NCBI RefSeq assembly: GCF_030936135.1 | Contig: NC_082594.1 | Location: 103,331,020-103,395,019, forward strand | Length of the DNA: 64,000 bases | Origin: Gavia stellata | Taxonomy: Eukaryota > Chordata > Aves > Gaviiformes > Gaviidae | Direction: 5' to 3' | In this document: positions 21,301-35,444 of the stretch, one piece after another | How positions within the stretch are numbered: position 1 is the first letter of the stretch | Layout: each line of letters starts with the position of its first letter | Notes under the pieces: generated by a model | What the model saw: only the letters and a program-made list of their open reading frames with translations | What the model was told of the DNA's origin: nothing | Database searches by the model: none | Translations under genes and position numbers: made by a program

Positions 21301-24300
21301 TGGGATTGCCTGCTGCAGCTGGATTCACCAGAGCAAAAGACAGGCCCAGAGGGTTTGGGTTTCTGCTCTCTGGGGGAAAAGGGCCGTTGGCATGGCCAAC
21401 GTAAGGCGGACCAAAGTCCTGTGAGTCCTTCACCCCGTTTCTGGGAAACAGGCATCTCTTGAGGCTGCGCCAGCAGAGCTCCTTGGCATGATGCCAGGCT
21501 CTCAGCCATCCCTATGCCAAGCCCAGGAGCAGCGGAGCCGGAGGTGCTTGAGCTCTGGCATCGTGGCCAGCACTTATCGGGCATTTGCACTGTCAGGAAG
21601 AAAATGGGTGTGCGCTTGTTTGAAGGTACTCGGTGGTGTCTGGCAAGGCTGCTTCTGTAGGGAAGCAGAACCGGGACTACAGAGCAAAGCATGCTTTGGG
21701 TTACTGGTGATTAAAGTTTTTGTCATGAAAAAGTGAAAATATTACCTTTGAGACTGGTCAAAGACAAAACATTGCTCAGAAAGCTCATCTGAAAGAAGTT
21801 TTTTTAAATTAGAGACTGTCAAAATGTTTATGCGTTCAGGAATGTTATTTTGTCCACTGAAAGAGTCCAGGCACCTAAATGGATGCGACTAAAACATTGT
21901 GTGTTTGTGTGTATAAATATATATTAGGAAAATACATGTAAAATATCAACTAGGATAAAAATCAATAAAGTCCAAAGAAAGCCTGTACCTTTTCATACAT
22001 TATATATGTGTTATATATAACGACCTACTAAGAATTTCATTCGCAGTGTAGAAAAAGAAAAGCTTATCCTTAGATTTTTAGCTAGGATTTTATTTGTAAA
22101 AGTTGTATAGTTGTAACTAAACTCTTAATTTCACTTGATATATAAGTTGCTTTGCAAATCCCCACCCACATAAGCATATGCCAGAGGTAATTTCCCATGC
22201 TGTTTCGTTTGGATGTACTTTTCAGCACTCCCTGACATAAACTGTTCTGCACTCTCTTCAATATTTACTGCATTTCTGTTTTAGTAGTACAGCAGGTGTC
22301 AGTACACCAAAGGATGAGGGGGTTTGTATTTTTTTTTTTTTTGCTTAACTCAGCTGTGTTGGGTAATCCTGGAGTTGCAATTGTTTGATTCAGTACAAAA
22401 CCACCGTGAAAATGCTAATTAATATGCAATTAGAAAATACCTAAATGATACAACAGGGTAAACTATCCCATTTCTGCAGTGGGAAGTCAAGACTGCCAAA
22501 CGGAATACATCTAGGCAGGTCTCCAGAATAACAAAGATGTGTTTTTATTTGGATTTTTAAACATGTGATTTCTTCTCTGGGGACACAAGGTGGTTGGGGA
22601 GCGGCCGAGTTCTTTCATGAGCAAGAAGCAGAACTCAGCTTGGGTTTGTACAGCTGTCAGTGAAACAAGGCTTCTGGGTGCTGTTTTAATACCAGCAATT
22701 AATAAGTGGGAATGCAGCTGTGAAATGCATTAGCCAGGTATTGTAATACAATTTCCACAGTACCGCGTAATTAATATTTATGTGACCACTTTTCATCTCT
22801 TAGGAAATTTTTTCCATAGGTCAGCAGACATCTCCAGCCTTGCCAAAAGGACGAAGTGCACCACAGGAGAAAGCCTGCAGACTTTGCACCCTGCACGAAT
22901 GCCGGGAACCATCGTCCCTCTGGGTTTGTGTGATCTGGAATGCCTTCACAAAATGTGGCCAGAGCAGATATGCAAGTTCCCAGTCAGGACTCGGGCACTG
23001 TAACTGTTGGTTTTGGTGGACAGAAGAAAAAGTCCCCTTCCACATTCACTTGTAAGTGTCGAGAGACTTTTAAAAGCCTGCCTGTAGGTCTCTGCCAGGG
23101 CCAGGCTTTGTTGCTGTTCTGGAACAGACTGAGGCCTCCACCGAAACCTGTGTCTGCACTGAGCCGCGTCCAGCCCTTGTCGGCACGCTCCCCAGCTTGT
23201 CGGCGCCAGGGTCTCTGAATGGGCACGTGGACCAGGCGGGATAGTCCCCGTACCTTTCCAGAACTGGAGTAATTCAAACCTAACGGTCCCTGGCAGGCGG
23301 CCCACCGCATCACATGCCTGCGAAATGCTTGGCTGTGCCAGTCCATCCGTGACTGTGGGGGTTACGGCATCCAGCTGCTGGGGAGCAGCACCGCTTTCTG
23401 ACTTCATACATAGTTATTCCCTAATCCAGTCCTGTTGCTATGATCAAAGCTAATTTGCACACTTTTAATAGCAGGGCTTTTCTAATCGGGATCACTCTGA
23501 CATAATGTGGTTAAGGAGCAGCTCCATGTGCAATTATGCCAGGAGGTCTGAGGGACAACGGCAACCTTTGCTCAGGGCAGACTGAAGGAGCTGCTCGGCA
23601 TGGGTGGGTGCAATGCAGCCCCCGCTGTGGAGCGCCAGACACCTCTCCAGACCCAGATCCTCACCATCAGTGTTCATTGCAGCCTCAGTTGGTACCCCTC
23701 TGGTGAACAACCAGGCCAGCCAGCTTCCACGAAGTAATTCTCATGCCTTTTTTACAGCGAGTCCCAGCTGCCACCGGTGAGTGCTGACTGTGGCATTGGG
23801 ATCTGGGCATGCACCAGAGGTGTTCGGAACATGCTAGCCTGCAGAGGTGTAATGATCAACAGCAGCCCATTCACTTCAGGACGTGAAAGGCCACTTCCAC
23901 GGCACTAGCTCTGGATGTGCAATTTTCATTCTCTCTGGGCCCCTCTCTCATTTCAGCAATGGGTGGGCATTGCCCTCTGGCACCCTTGCCTTCTGGCAGT
24001 GCCTGGCACCCACCCACTGGGGTTACTGCAGCGAATGCCTTGAAGCCACTGCCATCCTGAGGCGTGCAAAGCCGTCTGCTGCCTAGTTTCCCCGGAGGTG
24101 TTGGCTTTTCGTGACATCCTGAGCATTGTGGCTGTATTCTGGAGAAACAACAATCGCTGCAGCTATTCCTGGATCACTGCGGGGACACTTGTCTTCACCC
24201 TGCCATTTGCGGGAGGAGCAATCACTGCCACTGTGGTGGGTTTGCTCTGCTACGCTGTGGGAACTTGCAGCAGAGGCAATTCGTGCACAGCCACGTCAGC

Positions 24301-27300
24301 TGCAACACCTATGTGCACAATGCCCTCATGTTTCTGACCAACAGCCCTGTCATGATCTTGGTTACGACTGATCTCTGCGGTGGAGACAGCACCCATGCAG
24401 CGGTTTCAGGTCGTATATCCCAGTTGTGCCTGGCTCTGAGTAGCTGAGGGCCTGTGGCTGGTACCTCTGTGATGGTTTGTTGCCAGCACAGAAGACATTA
24501 TTTGGATGTCCAGGACCTGCTGTATGCCTGGGGATAGTGGGGGAGCCTTTAGCCTACCTATTCCTGTCCATGTGTAGAGTATGGCCTCAGCCCACAAGAG
24601 CTCCCATCACAAAAGGATCACCTCTGTGCTGGTCAGTGAGTCACACCCCTTATCTCCCCAGATACCATCCCTGCTTTGGTTTGACTGTGGGACCCTCATC
24701 TCCTCTCTTTTTTAAGCCACCATCCAGCTTCTTTAACAAGTTTTCTCATTGCTTTCACCTCAGCAACCTCTGCACACCAAACTCCTCCTCTGTGCCTGTG
24801 AGAGCAGGCAGCAGCCTGGCTGTCCCGGCAGCCCAGGCAGGACTCCTCACTGGGGCATGAAAAAAAATGAAATGTTTTCTGTCTGAAAGCAGGGGAGTTC
24901 CCCACACCAGACCATCTTCCTGCTTTCTTCCCTCGCTCTGAAAGCAGGGGATGGTGTCCTCGAGGGCTCTGCTAGGAGCCCGATGCAAGTCCCCCCCACA
25001 AATGCCTGAGCAGATGCACAGACACATCCTGGCTCGGTTTCGTGGTCCTGAGGCTCTGCCTGTTCCACCTCCGCAGATGTGGAGAGGAGCAGACCGGAGC
25101 AGGATGCAGATGACTGTGATTTGACTGTGGTGGCAGTTAGCTAATTGGGTTTTTGGAGGATGTAGCAGTAGGTGTCGGGCTGATCTCTCTAGTACAAGCC
25201 ATTGCAACTACAGCTTTCTCCTTGCCTCCTGCCAGCCGACACTGAGCGTTCCTGTTGCGCCTAGCTGTTTTATAGGAGCTACGTGAACTACCTAGGGGCA
25301 AGAGTGTGTGACTGTGTAACACACCGTCGCAGAAACAAATAAAAAAAAGTTAGTTTTGCTCTGTACCCCAAATTCATTTTAATACATTTCCCCCCCGTGG
25401 CTCTTGGCTAAAGGTACTCACTGTAGAAGGGCAGGACAGCTTATTGCATCAGGTGCATGAAGAAAGATCAGATGCAAACTCAGCAGTATGTACAACATTT
25501 ATGGGGATTACTTCACAGAGGCTAAGCTCTAGATGATACTTCCTAAAGAAAATAGAGGTGGGAAAGGAAAAATGTGTTTAAAACAAGCTAGATAGAACAT
25601 ATGTGTGGTTTGTTACATTTTTTCAGTATAAACCTGGGCTCTGATGGGACCAAGTGCAAAAAACCACTGTGTGAATGATTGTAAACAGTGTGTGGGGAAG
25701 AGTTTAGACTAAACGTTTGTTCCAGTCAATTCAGGGTTTATTAGCAATGGCAAGTGCGTTAGTGTGTGCCAGCCACTGGATGGCATTAGTGGTCCAGGTT
25801 TCGTTTGACAGACTCTACCTTCCACAGTACTTCTGCTCATTTGCTAAAATACTGGAAAAATAGTAGTAGCTAGAAAAAGAAGTAAGATAACGAGACACGT
25901 TGGTTATTTTATACATACACACGACTGCCCCTGCCCTCTGTCATGTAAATATTACCACCTTCATCCTTTTTTAGGAAACCCAGAGGCAAAAGAAGAAATT
26001 CCAGCTGTGCCTCATAAACTAGCAGACCAACCACCAGCTTTTCTGAAACAGCCACTGACTTTCTGCAGCCCATCTCATCCCGGTTTTGGGCACTTGTTTA
26101 GCAGTGTTGGGTTTAGGGGGGCCCTGCTCAGCTGAACCAGCAGTGTGCGAGTTGCTGGTGTCAGGCCCTGGGAAGTATGTAGCTCTTCAGAGAAAGTCCG
26201 CTGTGGGGAACCCCTGCATCTGTCTGCCGGGCATTCAAATCTAGGGGCTGTGAGAAACCGAAGCCCAGCTGAGCCAGGCAAGGTTTTATAAGTCATGCTT
26301 AATTCCCTGTTGGTGCATAGATCAGGCCGTTCCAATTAAAATAAGACCTAAAAGGAACATTTTGAGAATACAGTCCTTGCTCCATTAAACAAGAACTGTT
26401 GTGGTAGGCTCCTTATTGCTCTCCGCCCAGTATCTCCCTTTAACCAGTGAACACGCTTCATGTTTAATCCCATTTTATACAGATTCCAGCTTCAGACCAT
26501 CCAGCAAAAGCAGGACTAGGCTAAAACGTAATAGTCATTTGCATATGTTTGACAATGTTAAGATTTGTGGGTGATAGGTCTGAGGAAGCAAAGGGAAGAA
26601 ATGATGTAGGCTTATCAGCTCAACAGAAATAAATTTGCCCTTTTTAAATTAGGTTTGTAATTTGGAAACCTTGATGAATCTTTGGCTGTGTGACAGTATA
26701 AACTGTGGGGAAAAAAAATCTCCTTCCTTATCCCACAATGTCTGGAGAGGATAGCTGATAGTTTTCTGGAAGAGAGAATCTGTCTCACAAGGGTTGAAAA
26801 AAACTAGTTTGAAAAGAGATCAGAAAGTCTCCGTGTTTGTACAATTGATTGCTCTAATTCCTCTGGGGGCACAGAGGAGATCTTTGTGTGGCATCTTACA
26901 TCAGACTGTAATAAAAACAAGGGGCATAAGGACTTGCTTGTGGGGGAAAAAAACCCATCCACTGCAGAACATGGAACCAGTCTGTCATATTCACAAGGTC
27001 TGTCTGGGGAAAAAGGATTTTGAAATGAATGGCACAGACATACTTTGTGAGTTTTCTAATACTGCAATAATCATATAATGTCAATGGCTTCAGTAAAAAT
27101 GGCAGGATGCGATCTCTTGCCCTTGGGCAACGTGTAGGACCTCGCCAGGAGAGAGAGAAGTGGGGAACGTAGCAACCCCACGTAACAGAAGCCTCCCCTG
27201 TATGCGTGAGATGGGAATAGCAATTTAGGCAACACCCGGCTCCTCCAACATACCATCTCCTGATTATACAGACCACTGAACAATTCACCCTGCTTCAAAA

Positions 27301-30170
27301 ATGAAAGCAAAATGCCGAGGACACAGAAGAACTAATCCCATAACAGGATTTAGTAACAAAAGGGCGCAGGGGCAGTACCAGCGCCCACTTAACATTGAGG
27401 GGGTGAATTCCACAAGGAGCCTCCAAGGTTTTTGCCTCCCCCTCTCCCCTCGTTCAGCCAAACCCTGTGAGAGCAGTGCTTATGGCTGGTCATATGTACT
27501 ATGTTTGGCACAGAGCCATTTTGTTCCCTCCACTTTCAGCACAGATGCAGACTGTAGTTCGTCCGTGTAGGGAGAAAACAAACGCCCATCATGGAGAGGC
27601 CATTTGCTCGAATCAGAGGGTAGAGTGGCTTACTACCTGCATTAGCCTGACTGGGTTGAGTTATGGGAGGACAGCAAGAGCGGTTGTGTAAATAGAAATA
27701 ATGGAACTAATAAACACAAATCAATAGGCACAAGCATTCAGCAACACCTAACACCCTCTGGTCCCCTCTGAGGTGGGAACTAACATCCATCACAGCAGGT
27801 GAGAGCAAGATGGATGGGTATGCTCTCAGCCCAGCCAGTTCTGGACTCTTGAGCTGCCCAAGACTGCACCGGCAAATTGCCTACATCAAAACATCTCAGA
27901 GCTTTAGAGTCCAAGCAGAAAACTCAAAAAAGCCAGCATTCACAAAAGTTATGGGGTTGTTTAAAACTGTCCTGGAGGATGCATCTCCGGAGAAGCTGAC
28001 TCGGAATCTGGTTTCACCTGCTTTCTGCCTTTTCCCTCAAGTCTTACAGCACATATTCTGGCTTGTGAGAGTCCTTGCAGGGTAGCACTTTTGTCCTGAG
28101 GTCCTCAAGAAGACGGAAGATATCTCTACACTTGCTGAGTACAGGAGGACCAGGGAGTAAATTTAAGCCCTGGATTCCTGATTATCTGCACTGAGTAATT
28201 ATTAGGTCAATGTTTTAAATCATTTCAATCAGCTCCTCCAAGGTATGTCTGCCAACAGAGCAGGCTAGCCCATAGCCGTGCACAGGGGATGTGCTGTTTA
28301 GCTGCTAAGCTAGGAGTCAGTCCTTGCTCTTCTTCCATTCAGCAGCACAAGCATAGCCAGAGATGACAGTGAAGATTTTGGGACCTTCCTTCCTTCTAGG
28401 GCTGGAGCCACCCATGCAGTGGTTGTGGTGGGCTCTCCTGCCACTGAGACGTGACACAAGTCAAAGCTTCTGCCCCAGGGTCAGAGCAGCAGTCCTCTTC
28501 CAAGCTCCTATAAACCATGATCTCTTCTCTCCTCCTGCCAGCACATGTTTAAAGCAGAGTTAGCAATAGAGAACCAACATGGTGCTTTCCCACAGTGGCC
28601 AAAAGTCACCAGTTTAGGTGGGACACATATGCAAGGAGTTGTCTCTTCTGTCACCTCATCCTTCACCTTCCAGCACATTTTAACCATACCTCAAATCCCT
28701 TTCAAGACCATGTCCTCCCAGAGGGACTGCAGGTGCAAATGCCTGGGCCAACTGCTCAAAGCTTGCGGTCGCTGATCTGCCAAACCATCACAGTTAAGCT
28801 GTGTCTTAAATTGCAGTAAGTGAATCCAGGTTCCTGGTTGACCTTGAAAAGTGCCATGAAAAAACAAAAGGAGGATTACATCTGGGTTGCTTGTGGCACC
28901 ATGGATAGCAGGAGTAAGAATGACACAGGTTTGCACTGTCTGCTTTGTTTATTTTGAGGAAAGGCAGTGATCCCATCAGTGGCTACCTACAGAAGCAATG
29001 ATGCTAAGCGTGGCTTAAAAATATAGATAAATTGAAGGAAAGCTCATTGAGCTGCCCGCTCTGGCCCCCACTCCACCCCAATTCCTGCCTTCCTTCCCCA
29101 CTCCACACCTACACGCATGTGGGAGGAGATGGTCTGTAGCAACTTTGATCACTGTTTTTGCTCTCCGTAGTGCCATCTCCAAAGGACTAGGATGCTGGGA
29201 ATGCTTCCCATTGCTTTCCTCCCCAGGGCAAGGATGGCATGGGCAGGCTGTGCTTTAACCCACTGTTAAGTAAAAGTTCACGTCTCTCTGGCTTTAATAT
29301 TTTAAATGAATTATTCAGAGAGTCTGCAGGCACAATCACCTTTTCATAAGGATCAGGTAATCAGAAAAACATTAATATTTGAGGAAGAAAAGCTCCAGGC
29401 TAATGATTTAGACAGGAAGTGCTGGGGTACTCTCTCCCCGTCCTTTCATAAGCAGCTTTGTGCTTCTCTATGTCTCACGGTCCTGACATATTATGTGGTG
29501 AAGTATGATTAATTCTCCATAAATATGCTTGTGCTCTAAGTTTGCCTCAAAAAGGCAGATTGATTCGACATCACTGGGGACAGAAGGCTTGGAGGTTTGG
29601 GTGAGGCTTGCTGCAGCCTGCTCACCCTTGAGCAGCGGGGTCGCCTGCCCCTTTCCCCTGTGATTCTGCAGCCTACAAGTATGTTTCCTCAGGTAGCCCT
29701 TTCAGGAGATGGGCCAGCAGGCAAGTCCAATGGGCTACAAAGCTACGTCCATAAGACTTGCTCTGGGAGTATGTTCCTGCATATCTCTGTGCTGCTCAGA
29801 GTCAGCTTTAGCAATCAGGAAAGCAAGCTACGAAGAGCCGTGCCAGCGAGCGCCGTGCTGCTGCGGCACACGGGCTGGGGAGCACACAGGTTGAAATCAT
29901 CTCTCCACGCAGCCGGGGCTGAGGCATGCCCAGCTTTCCCTGAATCCACCCGGGGAAGGTAACAAGGCCAGGCGTGCAGCTGCCCAGACCTCAGCACAGC
30001 AAGCCTCCCAAGCAGGTAACAGGGCAAGCTTATAATGGCCAATGCCAAAGCCAGGACCACCATGTCCTGATGGTTATCAGTGTCCAAGTTCACCAGATGA
30101 ACACAAACGTGGTGGTGCCCACCCACTGCAAGAAAGCCATCTGATGGCAACACAGCCCCTGGGTCGCATC

Positions 30171-30210
30171 TTGGTCCCCGTCCCCCCATGTTGGTCCCCG
30201 TCCCCCCATG
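30171..30210. repeat. Perfect 20-bp tandem duplication
   Basis: TTGGTCCCCGTCCCCCCATG occurs twice in direct succession (30171-30190 and 30191-30210) with no mismatch. This indicates a recent local duplication, probably variable between individuals. Confidence 0.9.
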
Positions 30211-31947
30211 CTCCAGAGGGAGCTTAGAGCTGTGCCATTTCTCCCCCAGGGGTTTGTACCCGACTAAGGCGCTGATGGGCAGCGTCCGATTCTGCATGGT
30301 TGGATGCTGCTTGCTTGCCCCTCACTGTGCTCAGCTGGTGTGGGAGCAGCAGGCCTGCAGCAACAGCCCTGCTCCTTGTGCTGGGGAGCAAGGGTGAGAC
30401 GCCTTATCCATCCACCGCTCAGGCTGTAAGGGGAAATTCAGCCCTGTAGCATGAGCCATCGTTCATTTAAGTTTTACATGCACTGTATCTGCTCTCCAGA
30501 TAGTATTAGTGTGATGTACGGCCTCCACTGAGGACTATGTGAAACTTGCGGGCTGTATAAATCCTACGCAACTCTCCAAAGGGGTTCAATGATACGTTGG
30601 CCCCTACTGAGCCTCTACCAAGGGGCAAGTTTCACACAATGCCAGCTGTGGGGCCAGCAGTCTTTCAGAGTCACCTGAACCAAGCACTCCTCGAGTTTTT
30701 CCTGTGACTCCAGTCACTGTAGGAGGAATAACTTACCTAAAGGAGAAGAAGGAGTGGTGGGGAGAAGAAAAAGAGGCAGGGCGGTTATGAGGCACTACAG
30801 TAATGGAGGATACAGATATGAGAGGTGCTGGAGGGGTAATTTTTCTGTGCTGCTACCACCAGATGATGCTACAGAGCAAGCCATCAGAAGTGCTGAAGGC
30901 TACCTCTGTAGGAGCCCACATACTTACAAGCTGAGTAATACCATTTTCCAGATAAAATTACTTTTTAAAATCCATTCTTATGACTCATACAGGTATTTCT
31001 TAGACATCATCTCTGCAGAACATCAGTGCCTCTCCTGAATTACCCAGCCGAGCTCTTCCCTAGGCCTCCCTGTAAGGGGGATTACTGCACAGCACCGGCT
31101 GCAAAACTTGCCATCGCACATCCCCAACCACCAAAGCAATCAGGGGCGCAGCGTGTGCATGCATGCACCAGAAGGATGTCCACGCCACTCAGTGCACTGC
31201 TGCCCTTGAAGAAATAACATGGGGGAACCAGGCAACCACAAGTCACCAGAATTAACACCTACAGACATCCCACAGAGAAAGATTTCCCAAGTTGAAAATG
31301 GGGGAGAGGGGCATTTTGCCTAAAACAGGCACTCAGAGGAACAAAATACCTTCAAAAGGTGAATCTGGAATGAATGAACCTACTGGCTAAAAAGACATCT
31401 CAGCTATAAAGAAGATACTGACTTTTAAGATATATTATAGATGCTCCCCTGCTACTAGCACCTCAGGATCCCACAATCAGTATTACCTACCTCTCCTACG
31501 ACCTCTCCCTTGTGAGCACTTCACAAGTACTGACTAAACTTGTTCTCAAATTGTCCAGCTGATTAACATAATTCAATTAAACCCAGAACAACTCATCTCA
31601 ATCTGTTCTTAACACGAAGACTGCTGTTCTGTTTCAGAAGTGAGGAAGGGCTTGTGTGCCTGAAAGCTGCTGTTTCTCAACAGTATCAATGGATCTAGTG
31701 AAAAAACCCAACAACCACCCAACACCAAACCAAACTGCCTGTCCCTGCAAACACCGGATTTGTGGGCTTAGGCTATGTTTTTCTTAATGGCAATGGCACC
31801 TCCAGTGTCTTCTGGCTCCCCCCTACTTTCCCCACCCAGTCCTACCTCCACCATCTCCTTTTTCTGCTCCGACACCACTGTTCATGGCACTGCTTGCTGT
31901 ACTCTTTACATTATAGCTAAACCAGTATAATAGCTATCTGCTAAGGG

Positions 31948-31992
31948 AAGGTTCTCCTTTCCTTTTTGCAAAGGTTCTCCTTTCCTTTTTGC
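31948..31992. repeat. 22-bp tandem duplication
   Basis: The pyrimidine-rich unit AAGGTTCTCCTTTCC followed by TTTTTGC occurs at 31948-31969 and again at 31971-31992 with one extra A between. Both copies are identical, so the duplication is recent. Confidence 0.9.
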
Positions 31993-34569
31993 TGGTACCG
32001 GCACCCACCTGTCCATCCTTCCAGCCTGCTCAGGGAGCTAGACCAAAGGAAAGCTGACATCTTGGTTTTGGAGAGTTAATTTTTGAGTGACTGAGCTTGC
32101 TCATTGCAGGGTCTGATTGTGCAAGGCAAGCAGTAAGGGAGTGGGACCAGCACTGCCCCTTTGCACTGTCATTTGCTGTCAGGGGTGGCTTAGATATAGT
32201 ATCAAACGGCATCCCAAGAGAAGAAGTGAGATTGGTTAACCTGCCTAGAGGTGCAACAGAAATCCGTGTTCTCAGCCTGTGTCTCCTGATGGCAAAGCCC
32301 GCTGTCTGTCTGGTAGGCTGTCTTTCTTGCTCTACCATTTATAAGGGGTATCTTTTTTGGTTATTTCTATCCTCTTAAAGTGCATCCTTAAGCACTGGTG
32401 CTCCCTATGGCATTGTAACTCATGCACTCAAGAAACCAGTCTCTTGCTGCTTTGTCCCACACCTCTGTGTTAGTGTGTTTGCAGATGGAAGGGTAGAAGA
32501 GGAGAATGCTGCCACAAAGTGTGTCATCCCTGTCCTCTCCTCTGCTGACCTTCGTGGGTTCCTTGTGGTTCCTTTCAGAAAGGCAAAAGCCAGACCAAAG
32601 CCTGCTGGGGTTTTAGTGAGGTGGTCACAAGGGCAAATGTCCCCTTTGGGATTTAGTTAAGGAGAGTAAATGGGTTTCTGTCTGTGACCTATTTCAAGGC
32701 TGAGGGCAGGTTTCCAGCAGTAAAAGGGTAATGCAATAACACAGATTTTGCTTAGGTTTACATGTGTGGGTTAAGCTAATCCAACAAGAGACAAATATTT
32801 TCAGTGATGGTCCTTTTTTTTTTTTCCCTCCTCATATAAGCTTTCCAGTAATGCATTCTTTATCCATAAATTAGCAATGACATTGAAAGAGACCCTTTAA
32901 TACCATAAACCAACAACGGAACGGGGATTGAAAGCAAGGGCTATTGCCTTCCCCATACATGTCCTTATGACATGAGCAATCATACCCCCAGGAAAGCTCA
33001 GACTTTGCCATTATCCAAAGTACTCTGATTTTACATATCACTTCACTTGCAAACAGCAGCGAACACAGATAACAGCATTTTTCAAAAGAGAGGCTAAGGT
33101 GGGCAATAATTCATCAAATGCATCTCCTCTTTTACATAATGCTAGATGTGCGAGGATGCGATCCTACTATTAGCCTTGCTGCAGCCTGAAAATTATTCAG
33201 ACAAATACTGGCTGAAAAAAGCAGGGAAAGCATTAGTATAATTTTTGAAGCATGCAAAGGCCTGGGAGAGCTTCTTCAAGGGACTATAAGGGGTAATAGA
33301 TATTTTGCACTCATGGAAGCAGACCGTCCCTGCTAAAAGGGATACTAAGCAGGGATAGTTACTTTCTATGTATGGAGTTCAGGGTCTTGGAAGCAGCCTG
33401 AGTTGCTTTTACTTAAAAGCCAGAAAGAAACCTCCATTACTACATTTTTGTTCCTGTTTTCAAAGCAAATAGAAGGCAACAACTTCTGGGTTGTGGTGAA
33501 CATATTTTTTAAGCTATGGGCAAAACTGACAGGAAAATAAGTAGAACCATGAAGTTCACCAGTACAGAACAAGTCCTAATTCAATCCAATTTTGATGGCC
33601 TGCTTAGGACTTCGTTGGTAAGCAATCCTTCTGCTAACTGTGTGCAGGACATAAAATGTCAGCTTACACACATGCAGCAGCACATCCTTGAAGGGATCTA
33701 CTGGTAACAGTCTACAACTATTTTTCAAGGAACAATTTTCCTGATTTTTTTACCCCCTTTTTCAATTTTTCAACTTGCAATGTCCTCTGCCATTCCTGTC
33801 TCTCAGGTGCATGAGTGCACTGCTTAGGAATAAGAGCATTCTTTTGTGTAGAGGAGAAATATCAAAACATGCATTACAAAGAGAAAAATGCTTTATTTAC
33901 AGATAATTAATTTTACAAATGGACAAGGAATGTCTGGAGTAGAAACAGAAGTTTGCTTTTGAGCTTTCCTCATCCATACAAATTTTTCAATAAGCATAAT
34001 GCTATTTCATGTTTTCAGTCATGGACTTACCATCCTTGCAGCAAGTTACACTCTGTTCATTGTGAACTGCCAAGTTGGTTTTTCTGAGTGAGCTACTCCT
34101 GTATGCCCTATCTACCAGTTGTGTCAAAAAAGGCTATGGTTTTTTGCAACTCAGTCATTCATAAACTCAGACAGAATCTTCATAGGAAGATGCTTTACTT
34201 CTGCTACATTACCTGAAAACAAGGTTTACTTGTTTTGGCAAATGGTGTTTAGCAAGGGGAGTTTTCTGCTCAGTCCCGCGTTCTGCTTCCTTTTAAAATT
34301 TTTTGGAGGAAACTGAACTTTTTATGCACACAATCAGTGCCAGCCAAAAATAACAACTCTTAAATTAGCACTGAGTGGGTGGAGGGGTACAACTAGCACA
34401 CCAGCTTGCCATAACAGTCTGGATATGTAAATGAAGAGATAGGACTTGACGTGCAGAATAACTAGAACTGTCAGATGACTAATGGATTTCACTCATTATA
34501 CGCTGAGGCCCTGGAAAAGTAGCTAATGAAGTGGGATTACTTAAAAATATGCCTATATTAGCTGGCATA

Positions 34570-34765
34570 AGCCCCAGCTGCGCAGTCAGGTCTGCTGAGA
34601 CGCAGCCGCCTGCCCACATGCGCCCGACCATGGGAGCCGCATCCGGCGTGTGCGGGGCCGCAGCAGGGGAGGGGGGTGGCAGTATTGAGGAGGGGGGAGA
34701 TGGTTGTCCGTGCTGTTGTTTGATGTGCGCCCGAGCCTGCGCTGCGGCAGAGAAAAGTAGTTCCT
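34570..34765. promoter_or_regulatory. Isolated CpG-rich patch, possible promoter
   Basis: About 200 bases of CpG- and G-rich sequence stand out from AT-rich surroundings 6 kb upstream of the main TIAM1-like promoter. It includes a G-rich tract around 34660-34702 able to form a G-quadruplex, and an ATG in a strong context (GACCATGG at 34626-34633) opening a 70-codon frame of low complexity. I find no convincing donor. It may be an alternative TIAM1 start, the start of a non-coding RNA on either strand, or an enhancer. Confidence 0.35.
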
Positions 34766-34986
34766 GCAAGGGGTTTCAGCCTCTGCCCCCTTGTTTCCCC
34801 GCTGGTGCTGACATGAGCATCTGTAGAGCAGAGCAGTGAATGGGATGCAGGTGCTGGTCTGGATGGGGGGCAGCCCCCTCCTCCCTCAGACACCTGGAGC
34901 TTTCCACGGGAACAGAAATATTCCCTGATTGGGTCTGATAGTAGGCGTCACCTATAGGTCAATACCCCTGACCCTTTTGGTTTCCC

Positions 34987-34996
34987 CCTATTTTGG
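34987..34996. promoter_or_regulatory. CArG box (SRF) candidate
   Basis: CCTATTTTGG is a perfect match to CC(A/T)6GG and is followed three bases later by an E-box (CAGCTG, 34999-35004). About 30 bases upstream are AGGTCA and TGACCC half-sites facing each other. This combination resembles a compact enhancer. It is a motif match only. Confidence 0.35.
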
Positions 34997-35444
34997 GGCA
35001 GCTGCTGAAAATCGCACCAGTGTTTAAGCAGGTCCGTGCCAGTGTCATGCACTGTGGTGGCAGGAGGTGACAGCACCTCTCTGGCGTCGGACTCTCATAG
35101 ACCACCGGATGTGTCTTGCTACCATTTTGCTTTACAAGCTGCTAGAAAATGTCCTGGCCTTTCTTCACCATTAGCTCTTCTTTACCGTTCTTCTCCATGT
35201 ACCGCAGAGGACCTGTAGGACAGAGTAGATACTGGGTGTGAGAGGAGCCTGGGAGGCTATATGGTGCTCTGCTGTATGGTGCTTTGCAGGAGCCATAGGC
35301 TGAGAAATGGAGGATACAGGATGCAACAGGACCTGCCAGATGATTGCCTGATTTATTGCTTTGTGTTTGTCTTAAACCATGCTGACAGCTGCGGGATTTC
35401 TCCTTTGGACACGTATGAAAGCCCCCATACCAGAGGGACACTGG

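Larger units (their letters stand above)
15561..34560. other. Intergenic region, no supported gene
   Basis: This 19-kb stretch upstream of SOD1 has no exon I can support. Open frames are short, overlap on both strands and match no family I recognise. It contains an E-box CACGTG at 15778-15783, poly(T) at 20083-20102, AT-rich homeodomain-like motifs around 22400-22440 (CTAATTAATATGCAATTAG), and two short tandem duplications listed separately. The plus strand becomes A/C-rich at about 27-33 kb, which could reflect minus-strand transcription. No RNA gene was identified. Confidence 0.6.
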
